A stretch of 19,182 nt of DNA. Origin: an uncultured Bacteroides sp. GTDB taxonomy: Bacteria; Bacteroidota; Bacteroidia; Bacteroidales; Bacteroidaceae. Below, one piece after another: positions 14,177 to 19,182 of this stretch (positions are counted from its first letter, which is position 1; each line of letters starts with the position of its first letter). The notes under the pieces are model-generated. The model did not search any database. It was given only the letters and a program-made list of their open reading frames with translations, and was not told where the DNA came from. The position numbers were made by a program, and so were the translations under genes. The DNA is taken from the NCBI RefSeq assembly GCF_910578895.1, contig NZ_CAJTSC010000056.1, positions 285 through 19,466 of the forward strand. Reading direction: 5' to 3'.

Positions 14177-14475
14177 GATGCGGCTGACGTCAGTATCGTT
14201 TTACGGCTGACGTTAGCGGCATATTACGGTTGACGTTGGTGGCATTTTACGGCTGACGTCAGTGGCATTTTGCGACTAACGTTAGTAGCGGCTCATTACT
14301 AACGTTAGTAGCATGTTACGACTAACGTTAGTAGCAGCTCATTACATACGTATGTAGCAGCCCGTTACTAACGTTAGTAGCAAGACCCTACATACGTTAG
14401 TCGTCGTCCGCTGCATACGTTAGTCGCCACCCGCCGCATACGTCAGCCGCCGCCCGCGCATGTCGTTTTCTGCCA
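14177..14475. repeat. Array of about 13 dyad-symmetric 23-bp units with ACGT core
   Basis: ACGT dyads are centred every 23 bp at 14188.5, 14211.5, 14234.5, 14257.5, 14280.5, 14303.5, 14326.5, 14349.5, 14372.5, 14395.5, 14418.5 and 14441.5. A decayed unit follows at 14464.5 and an off-register site, CTAACGTATG, at 14480.5. Cores are TGACGTCA in early units, TAACGTTA in the middle (14-bp palindrome TACTAACGTTAGTA in two units), ATACGTAT once, and mixed half-sites late. The flanks change but often stay symmetric. No ORF uses this stretch convincingly. It lies between the SecD-like lipoprotein gene and the HU-family gene promoter. Confidence 0.92.
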
Positions 14476-14504
14476 CTAACGTATGCAATAATCCCCTGAA
14501 AACC

Positions 14505-14534
14505 ATTGCCGTTTCAAAAGAATGCCTACCTTTG
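14505..14534 (+). promoter_or_regulatory. Promoter of the HU-family gene
   Basis: ATTG at 14505-14508 and TACCTTTG at 14527-14534 are 18 bp apart. The promoter is immediately downstream of the dyad array. The predicted leader is about 30 nt. Confidence 0.65.
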
Positions 14535-14558
14535 CCGTCGCAGTCCCCATTAAAAACC

Positions 14559-14567
14559 AAAGGAGGT
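14559..14567 (+). promoter_or_regulatory. Unusually strong Shine-Dalgarno sequence
   Basis: AAAGGAGGT is followed after 4 bases by the ATG at 14572. Other genes in the window lack a recognisable Shine-Dalgarno, as is usual in Bacteroidota. It overlaps TACGTATGTA (14567-14576), a sequence identical to part of array unit 14338-14360. Confidence 0.75.
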
Positions 14568-14571
14568 ACGT

Positions 14572-15087
14572 ATGTATAAATACAAACTCGTTCAGAAAAT
14601 CAATCCGCAGGACAAGAACGCGCCCAAGAAATGGTACGCCATCCCTGTCAGCGAAGTCTCACAATCGGTAAAGGCGATGACACGCGCTGCCACGGAGAAC
14701 ACCACGACCGCTCCCATCGAAATGGAAGCCGCCCTCGACCTGCTGGGCAGGCACGCCCGCCAGCAGTTGCAGCAGGGGCACACGGTGCGGGTGGGCGACC
14801 TGGGGACGCTGCGCGTGACGTTCAAGAGCGAAGGGGCGGCAGACATCGCCCAGTTCAACGCCGGGGCGATGATAAAGAACCCCCGCATCATCTTCACGCC
14901 AAGCAAGGAGTTCCGCGAAAGCGTGCTCCAGGGCATCCAGTTCCAGAACGGCGGCGTGCTGGAGGACGGCGTGAGCTATGCCACGATGGCCGACTACAAG
15001 AAAGCCAAAGGCATCGTGTCCGGCGGCAGCAACGGCGGCAACGGCGGCGGCAGCGACGGGGACATGGAGGAAAACCCGCTGGGGTGA
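14572..15087 (+). CDS. HU-family DNA-binding protein (Bacteroidales HU-HIG type)
   Basis: This 171-residue protein has the HU/IHF-like fold found in many Bacteroidales proteins. It starts with MYKYKLVQKINPQDKN-like sequence (strand) and an N-terminal helical part with ATENTTTAPIEMEAALDLL. The strand-turn VRVGDLGTLRVTF (72-84) corresponds to the GFGxF region of HU, and the arm region is around AQFNAGAMIKNPRIIFTPSK (93-112). The C-terminus (about 149-171) is a Gly/Ser/Asn-rich acidic tail unlike core HU. Such proteins bind DNA with little sequence specificity and are often chromosomal accessory proteins. The gene sits directly behind the ACGT dyad array and has a full Shine-Dalgarno. GC content is high and codons end mostly in G or C. 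Confidence 0.88.
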   Translation: MYKYKLVQKINPQDKNAPKKWYAIPVSEVSQSVKAMTRAATENTTTAPIEMEAALDLLGRHARQQLQQGHTVRVGDLGTLRVTFKSEGAADIAQFNAGAMIKNPRIIFTPSKEFRESVLQGIQFQNGGVLEDGVSYATMADYKKAKGIVSGGSNGGNGGGSDGDMEENPLG

Positions 15088-15200
15088 TGCCGGCGCACGG
15101 CATCTTCCCCCCGCCCGGGGAGAACCGCGCCTTGAGGAGACAGCCTTAAGACGCGCGTCCCCCCAAAAAGGGGGGAAAAGAATGCAGAGAGTGTTTCCAT

Positions 15201-15270
15201 AAAAGCACGCTTCCCCTCCGAGAAACTAACTTGGAGACTACATTGCGGGGGGAAGGGTGGCTTTTTTTTT
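15201..15270 (+). terminator. Terminator after the HU-family gene
   Basis: AAAAGC and CTTCCCC on the left pair with GGGGAAG and GCTTTT on the right, with small internal loops and a long terminal loop. A run of nine T follows. The T tract reaches into the -33 region of the next promoter. Confidence 0.7.
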
Positions 15271-15283
15271 CGGGAGGGAGTCG

Positions 15284-15291
15284 TATCTTTG
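15284..15291 (+). promoter_or_regulatory. Promoter -7 box of the second Crp/Fnr gene
   Basis: TATCTTTG matches the consensus. The -33 position falls in the T tract of the preceding terminator. Two perfect tandem copies of ATCCGCAAGAAA (15293-15304 and 15305-15316) begin at about the expected transcription start. Confidence 0.65.
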
Positions 15292-15346
15292 CATCCGCAA
15301 GAAAATCCGCAAGAAAGTATAATAACATAAATCCCCCCACCCCCCA

Positions 15347-15928
15347 ATGAAAGACTTCAACCCCTACATGAGCAGCATAGACACGGACTTCTTCAAGGAC
15401 CTGTGCCTGCGGCACGGCGAACTGCGCCGCTACAAGAGAAACGAGTTCCTTTTGCGGGAGGGAGAGGTAGGCCCCTTCTTCGGGTACATCGCGTCCGGCG
15501 TGGTCAGGTACACATGCACCAACCGCACGGAAGGCAAGGCGTACAACGTGGGATTCTCCTTCGCCGGCGAGTTCCTTGCCGACTATCCCGCCTGCCTGTA
15601 CCACATGAAGTCCGAAGTGAACATGCAGACCATAACCCCGTGCGACATCCACATCTGCCCTGCCGCATTCCTGTCGCAGGAGTTCGACAAGGACAAGGAG
15701 AGCCAGCGGAGGGCGCGCACCGCCGCCGAGCAACTGTTCTTCCAGTCCTACTCGCGCTACCTCGACTTTTTCAGGCACACCCCCGAAGAGCGCTACCTCC
15801 TGCTCCTGAAAAGATGCCCGCAAATCCTGCAGATGGTGCCGCTGAAGGAAATAGCGTCCTACCTCAGGATAACCCCCGTGCACATGAGCCGCATCAGGCA
15901 CAGGCAGAGTTTCGGCGGCAAGGAATAA
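15347..15928 (+). CDS. Crp/Fnr family transcriptional regulator (second intact copy)
   Basis: This 193-residue paralogue of the regulator at 12510-13085 starts MKDFNPY. Its beta-roll effector domain includes GYIASGVVRYTC (47-58) and VGFSFAGEFLADY (68-80), and its C-terminal helix-turn-helix includes LKEIASYLRITPVHMSRIR. No cAMP-contact motif is evident, so the ligand is unknown. Scattered Cys residues do not form an FNR-type cluster. The gene has its own promoter with a 12-bp tandem repeat at the start region, which could be an autoregulatory operator. High GC and G/C-ending codons set it apart from the housekeeping block. Confidence 0.9.
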   Translation: MKDFNPYMSSIDTDFFKDLCLRHGELRRYKRNEFLLREGEVGPFFGYIASGVVRYTCTNRTEGKAYNVGFSFAGEFLADYPACLYHMKSEVNMQTITPCDIHICPAAFLSQEFDKDKESQRRARTAAEQLFFQSYSRYLDFFRHTPEERYLLLLKRCPQILQMVPLKEIASYLRITPVHMSRIRHRQSFGGKE

Positions 15929-16001
15929 ACATAGGTTTAGAAATCACGCCGCGCGGCGATATTCCTGCGCGGCAGCCGCTCGCGTCAGGCAAATCATTCC
16001 T

Positions 16002-16009
16002 TATCTTTG
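16002..16009 (+). promoter_or_regulatory. Promoter -7 box of the DUF4377-like lipoprotein gene
   Basis: TATCTTTG matches the consensus, about 70 bp before the ATG at 16080. No -33 TTTG is visible in the GC-rich upstream sequence. Confidence 0.5.
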
Positions 16010-16016
16010 TCCCCGT

Positions 16017-16041
16017 CCCCGTGCCGGCGCACGGCGTGGGG
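16017..16041 (+). promoter_or_regulatory. GC-rich stem-loop in the lipoprotein 5' leader
   Basis: CCCCGTGCCG pairs with CGGCGTGGGG (10 bp with two G-T pairs) around a GCGCA loop. The core TGCCGGCGCACGGC also occurs at 15088-15101, where it forms a hairpin over the stop of the HU-family gene. Confidence 0.4.
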
Positions 16042-16079
16042 GCGCAATCCGAAGATACAACCTACAATGTACTGCCAAT

Positions 16080-16985
16080 ATGAAAACAAGAAATCTTTTG
16101 GGAATGCTTCTGCTATTCCTTTGCACCGCCGCCTTGGGCGGTTGCGGCAACGACGAAACGGAAGAAAGGAAAATCACCGGCCATAAGGAATACGTCCTTA
16201 CGGTGGCATCCGAAAAACGCCTCGGCATGGCCCCCTCGGGCGGCAGCCTGCTGACGCAGGTCTACGCCGTCAGGAAAGAGTCTTCCGCGCAATGGGAAGC
16301 CCTCGCGGCAATCGCCGGCTTCGACTACGAGCCCGGCTACGAGTACGAAATCCGCGTCAGTGAAACGAGCTACCTGGATTACCGCATGGGCGAGCCGGCG
16401 TGGACGGAGCACGAACTGCTTGAGGTGATTTCGAAGGAGGAGAAAAGCTCGCGCGGCGTGCCCCTCAACTTCATCCCCGGCTGGTACTACGAGCAATCCT
16501 GCGTCTGCCTGAACGCGGAGTTCCGGCACGCCGTGGATGCGGACCGGGAGGAGGAGATTGCGGAGGAGATCGCGGACGACCTCGAGTCCGGCTCCGCTCT
16601 CTCTCCCGAAGGGCTGCGCCGCTACATCGCCCCGGGATTCGAACACTGGTTCTTGCTGGACGCGGAGAAGAACGTGGCGGCGCAAGGCGTCCTCAGGAGC
16701 GAAAGGAAGGAGTACGGGGAATTTCCCGAAGCCTGCCGCAGGCTCCTTCCCCCCGAAGGCGAGGTATTGGAGTATATGCAATGGGACTTCCTGGGGGATG
16801 CCGGCGCGGAGGGCGATGCGGAGCGGTATGACGTGCTTGTCGGCAGGCGAGCCGGCGTGCGTTCTCCCGCCGCTCCCGAGTCGGTCCGGCTGTGGCTGTA
16901 CAAGGACCTGACGGATTATTACCGGGACAAATACCCGGAAGCGGGCGTGCGGGCTGTCGTAATCTGCCACAAGACGGATATCTGA
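16080..16985 (+). CDS. Lipoprotein with DUF4377-like N-terminal domain
   Basis: This 301-residue protein has a signal sequence and a lipobox ending at Cys22 (LGGC), followed by an Asn-Asp-Glu spacer. Residues 35-130 resemble DUF4377, seen in stress-associated bacterial lipoproteins: a V-x-S-E-K start, W at 92 or so, and the diagnostic GFDYEPGYEYEIRV (79-92). The remaining 170 residues, with RYIAPGFEHWFLLDAEKN in the middle and a C-terminal ICHKTDI, are not recognised and make the protein longer than a plain DUF4377 protein. It presumably faces the periplasm or cell surface. It is monocistronic and convergent with the AraC gene (41-bp gap). Confidence 0.7.
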   Translation: MKTRNLLGMLLLFLCTAALGGCGNDETEERKITGHKEYVLTVASEKRLGMAPSGGSLLTQVYAVRKESSAQWEALAAIAGFDYEPGYEYEIRVSETSYLDYRMGEPAWTEHELLEVISKEEKSSRGVPLNFIPGWYYEQSCVCLNAEFRHAVDADREEEIAEEIADDLESGSALSPEGLRRYIAPGFEHWFLLDAEKNVAAQGVLRSERKEYGEFPEACRRLLPPEGEVLEYMQWDFLGDAGAEGDAERYDVLVGRRAGVRSPAAPESVRLWLYKDLTDYYRDKYPEAGVRAVVICHKTDI

Positions 16986-17025
16986 CGGGAACGGCGTGCG
17001 GCGCGGGCGCTTCGGAGAAGACACG

Positions 17026-17892
17026 TCAGGCACCCGCTTCCCCGCACCGCTTCCTGTATTTGGAGGGCGACATCCCCATTGCGCCCGTAAACACCCTCAC
17101 GAAATGCGGCAGGTCGTTGAACCCCACCGCATAGCAAATCTCCGACACCCCCTTGGGCGAGTGCCTCAGCAGCTCGCAAGCCGTGTTCAGGCGGTATTGC
17201 GTGACGAACTGCGAAAACGTCATTCCCTTGCACCGCCTGAAGTAAGAGCAGAACGCCGAACGGTTCATCCCCACCTCCGCCGCGATGTCGTCCAGCGCGA
17301 TGGGATGGACGTAGTGCTTCATCACGTACGCGCAAATCTGCTGCATACGCCGCACGTCGCGTTCGATGCGCACCGGCCTGCCGGCAAACGTGTGGTCGGA
17401 CGAGGTGAAAATGACCGGCAGCAGACGGAGCATCGCGCTCAAACGTCCCAGTTCGTCCATGCCGTTCATTTCGGCCAGCGCCTTGCGGACGATCCGCGAA
17501 CTCTCCGGGCCGAACTTCAACGCGTCTGCCGGAAACATCACGCCCGACAGCCTGTTGCGCAGCTCGGGAAACACTTCCATGCACCGCTCCACCAACGAAT
17601 GGCTGAAAGCCACCATCAGGTAGCGGACGCAGCCGTCCTCGCCGGCACTGCCGGCGGCGTATTCCCAGCGGTGGAGCATCGAGGGAGGAATCAGCGCCAC
17701 GTCGCCCGCTTCGAAGGGTTGCAGCGTGTCTCCCGCCATCCGGTTGCCCCGTCCGTGAAGCACATGGTACAGTTCCCACGCGTCATGCCGGTGGAGCTTG
17801 GCTTCGAGGCGAGGCTCCACCCGCTGGTCGATGAAGAAAAACGAATGGTTCTCCGCTTCGGGCAGTTCGTAGGGTATGGCTGTATCTTCCAT
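17026..17892 (-). CDS. AraC-family transcriptional regulator with cupin-like sensor domain
   Basis: The 288-residue product has an N-terminal cupin-like ligand domain (about 15-100, with KLHRHDAWELYHVLHGRG and the double-turn DVALIPPSMLHRW). Its C-terminal AraC DNA-binding domain (about 185-283) has two helix-turn-helix units: IALDDIAAEVGMNRSAFCSYFRR, in two overlapping parts, and the signature VSEICYAVGFNDLPHFVRVF. A longer start at 17922 is open, but it overlaps the -7 box at 17920-17927, so the ATG at 17892 is preferred. It is divergent from the nitroreductase gene and shares with it an inverted repeat at the two transcription starts, making it a good candidate for that gene's regulator. 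Confidence 0.9.
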   Translation of the reverse strand: MEDTAIPYELPEAENHSFFFIDQRVEPRLEAKLHRHDAWELYHVLHGRGNRMAGDTLQPFEAGDVALIPPSMLHRWEYAAGSAGEDGCVRYLMVAFSHSLVERCMEVFPELRNRLSGVMFPADALKFGPESSRIVRKALAEMNGMDELGRLSAMLRLLPVIFTSSDHTFAGRPVRIERDVRRMQQICAYVMKHYVHPIALDDIAAEVGMNRSAFCSYFRRCKGMTFSQFVTQYRLNTACELLRHSPKGVSEICYAVGFNDLPHFVRVFTGAMGMSPSKYRKRCGEAGA

Positions 17893-17911
17893 GAACAATC
17901 GCTTTGATTTG

Positions 17912-17991
17912 TACGGCTGCAAATATACGACAAGTATTCAAGACGATAAAACAAATGCAGGACAACAAAGCGGCATAACTTTGCAGCCGTA
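17912..17991. promoter_or_regulatory. Divergent promoters with shared inverted repeat (araC-type/nitroreductase)
   Basis: The minus-strand -7 box TATATTTG (17920-17927) and plus-strand box TAACTTTG (17976-17983) drive the AraC gene and the nitroreductase. TACGGCTGCAAA (17912-17923) and TTTGCAGCCGTA (17980-17991) are perfect 12-bp inverted copies, each reaching from the end of a -7 box into the transcribed region. This could be a common operator, but part of the match is the -7 box itself. Confidence 0.65.
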
Positions 17992-18022
17992 AACAAGAAA
18001 CATAACCTAAAAACGTATTGTC

Positions 18023-18673
18023 ATGGAATTGTACGAAACATTGGAGAAACGCCGCACCTACCGCGACTACTCCGACCGTGAAGTGAGTGATGAAATCCTT
18101 GAAAGAGTGATCGGCGCGGCATTCAAGGCACCGACCAACGACCACCTGCGCCAGCTTGAATTCATCGTGGTGCGCGGACGCGAAAACATCGCCCGGATAA
18201 TCGCCCCGCTTGCCAAAAACATGGAAGCGTTCAAAAACCTGGTGCACGAAGCGGACGAATCGGGCGACAAGGACAAGATGGACATGTTTGCCGACGCCCT
18301 GCCCAAGCAGCAGCGTATGCTGATGCAGAGCGGGCTGCTTATTATTCCGTTCTTCCGTCAGAGGCAAAGCCCGCTGCTTCGTCCCAAGGAGCAAAGCTCG
18401 CTCAACTACTTCGCCTCGGCATGGTGCGCGCTGGAGAACATGCTGCTCGCCGCCACCGCCGAGGGACTGGGGACGGTGTTCCACATCCCCGTTGCCGACG
18501 AAGCCGGAAGAATCAAGGAAATCGTAGGCGCTCCCGAAGGCTACGAGTTCATCTGCCTGCTTACGATGGGCTATCCCGCCGAAAACGCCTTTCTGCCCAG
18601 GCAGAAGGAAATCGACGTGAAGGAGAGGATGCACCTGCTGTCCGGTTCATGCCGGTGCGGAGCGTGGCGTTGA
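18023..18673 (+). CDS. Nitroreductase family protein
   Basis: This 216-residue protein is of the FMN-dependent nitroreductase type, which reduces nitro, quinone or other small substrates with NAD(P)H, usually as a cytoplasmic dimer. The N-terminal FMN-phosphate motif KRRTYRDYSDREV (9-21) and APTNDHLRQLEFIVV (36-50) match the family pattern RRS-x-R...AP-x-x-x-x-Q-x-W. The central ASAWCALENMLLAATAEGLGT (132-152) is the usual second signature, followed by a GAPEGYEFICLLTMGYP strand-turn. A 60-residue helical insertion (about 55-110), rich in Lys and Glu, and a C-terminal Cys pair (SCRCGAWR) are less usual. It is transcribed divergently from the AraC-family gene, its probable regulator. Confidence 0.88.
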   Translation: MELYETLEKRRTYRDYSDREVSDEILERVIGAAFKAPTNDHLRQLEFIVVRGRENIARIIAPLAKNMEAFKNLVHEADESGDKDKMDMFADALPKQQRMLMQSGLLIIPFFRQRQSPLLRPKEQSSLNYFASAWCALENMLLAATAEGLGTVFHIPVADEAGRIKEIVGAPEGYEFICLLTMGYPAENAFLPRQKEIDVKERMHLLSGSCRCGAWR

Positions 18674-18741
18674 ACCCCGTGAAATATGCGCCGCAACGAA
18701 AAAACACGGACGCGAGCCGCAGGGCAATGAGCCTATTTCGT

Positions 18742-18749
18742 TATATTTG
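18742..18749 (+). promoter_or_regulatory. Promoter -7 box of the edge AraC-type gene
   Basis: TATATTTG matches TAnnTTTG, 26 bp before the ATG at 18776. No clear -33 box is seen. It shows that the edge gene is likely a separate unit from the nitroreductase gene. Confidence 0.55.
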
Positions 18750-18775
18750 CACGCGTGAAACAAAACCGGAACATT

Positions 18776-19182
18776 ATGAAAGACGAACAATCGGGCCCGT
18801 TGAAGCTCATATTCAATTACAATGACGTATTCTACAGCTTCTACTACGACGACCTCGGCGGGTGCACGCACCGTTCCCGCGAATATGCCATCAACTATGT
18901 CTACTCGGGCGAGATGATTCTCGACAACGGGACCGGACGGATTCATGTGGGGAAAGGCGAATGCGTCTTCATTCCGCGCGACCATCACATCACGATGTAC
19001 AAAAGGACGAAGGACGGCGAACGCTACTGCGGCATCTTCCTGATGTTCACGCGCCGTTTCTTGCGGGAAATGTACGGCAGGCTGGGGCCGCGCAAAGTTC
19101 CCGCAGACACCCCCAAGCCCGGTCCCGGCGTAATCAAGCTGCCCAAGACGGTAGAGTTCGCCAGCCTGTTCGCCTCCATGAC
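18776..19182 (+). CDS. AraC-type regulator, N-terminal part, cut by window end
   Basis: The frame is open from the ATG at 18776 to the end of the window (135 codons), starting MKDEQSGPLKLIFN. The visible part looks like an AraC-family sensor domain: YAINYVYSGEMILDNG (about 38-53) and GRIHVGKGECVFIPRDHHITMYKR (in 55-78) match the cupin-like barrel of Bacteroidales AraC proteins. YCGIFLMFTRRFLREMYG follows. The DNA-binding domain would lie outside the window, so the family call rests on the N-terminal half only. It follows the nitroreductase gene by 102 bp with its own -7 box. Confidence 0.7.
   Translation, partial: MKDEQSGPLKLIFNYNDVFYSFYYDDLGGCTHRSREYAINYVYSGEMILDNGTGRIHVGKGECVFIPRDHHITMYKRTKDGERYCGIFLMFTRRFLREMYGRLGPRKVPADTPKPGPGVIKLPKTVEFASLFASM

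Noticed and set aside
13600..14475. CRISPR array
   Set aside because: Both arrays are contiguous 23-bp units without spacers, and no cas genes are present.
14631..15149. Overlapping ORFs in the HU-family gene
   Set aside because: High GC keeps several frames open. Arg/Gly/Pro-rich translations lack any domain, whereas the chosen frame has the HU fold.
15159..15175. C6-A5-G6 hairpin as a terminator
   Set aside because: The stem is followed by AAAAG, not a T run, on the plus strand, and by GC-rich sequence on the minus strand. The terminator at 15201-15270 is better.
15403..16083. Plus-strand ORF of 226 codons over the second Crp/Fnr gene
   Set aside because: It is a GC-driven shadow frame rich in Arg, Pro and Ala. 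The real frame has a beta-roll and helix-turn-helix.
16996..17907. Plus-strand ORF of 303 codons opposite the AraC gene
   Set aside because: It is antisense to a gene with a clear AraC signature and cupin domain. His/Arg/Val-rich composition indicates a shadow.
17893..17922. Longer N-terminus for the AraC-family protein
   Set aside because: The upstream start overlaps the -7 box, so it would lie upstream of the transcript start.
17783..18634. Minus-strand ORF of 283 codons opposite the nitroreductase
   Set aside because: It is antisense to a well-supported nitroreductase and crosses the divergent promoter region.

Overview
The window looks like a chromosomal segment of a Bacteroides-type organism (phylum Bacteroidota). 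Four things point there. Promoter -7 boxes of the form TAnnTTTG precede almost every transcription unit. Shine-Dalgarno sequences are nearly absent. The Rho factor carries the large disordered insertion typical of the group. Lipoproteins, Crp-like regulators and HU-like proteins have Bacteroidales character. Species cannot be fixed from the sequence alone.

Positions 1-7800 are a housekeeping block at moderate GC: tilS (tRNA-Ile lysidine synthase), a convergent flavodoxin/ferredoxin fusion, rho, ffh (SRP54), folD, and a tRNA-His(GTG) gene with its own promoter and terminator. A 38-bp perfect palindrome inside a larger inverted-repeat element lies between folD and the tRNA.

Positions 8009-12027 are accessory genes on the minus strand. 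A compact operon encodes an NTF2/SnoaL-like protein, a 4-oxalocrotonate tautomerase-like protein, a uracil-DNA-glycosylase-superfamily protein and a DUF6194 protein. Next come three small or hypothetical ORFs, two of which look like one gene split by a frameshift. The block ends with an exported two-lobed aspartyl-protease-like protein.

Positions 12154-19182 are visibly richer in GC and dominated by regulators and lipoproteins: a truncated Crp-like remnant overlapping an intact Crp/Fnr-family gene; two small lipoproteins, one resembling a free-standing SecD P1-head domain; an HU-family DNA-binding protein; a second Crp/Fnr gene; a DUF4377-like lipoprotein; a divergent AraC regulator/nitroreductase pair; and the start of another AraC-type regulator cut by the window edge.

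The most unusual structure is a pair of non-coding tandem arrays, both with an exact 23-bp period, on either side of the SecD-like lipoprotein gene. The first (13600-13714) has five direct repeats. The second (14177-14475) has about 13 units, nearly all centred on an ACGT dyad whose flanks change in step on both sides (TGACGTCA, TAACGTTA, ATACGTAT). It sits directly upstream of the HU-family gene, whose start codon overlaps a further copy of one of these sites. This looks like a multi-site dimer-binding platform and is the best candidate for something undescribed.
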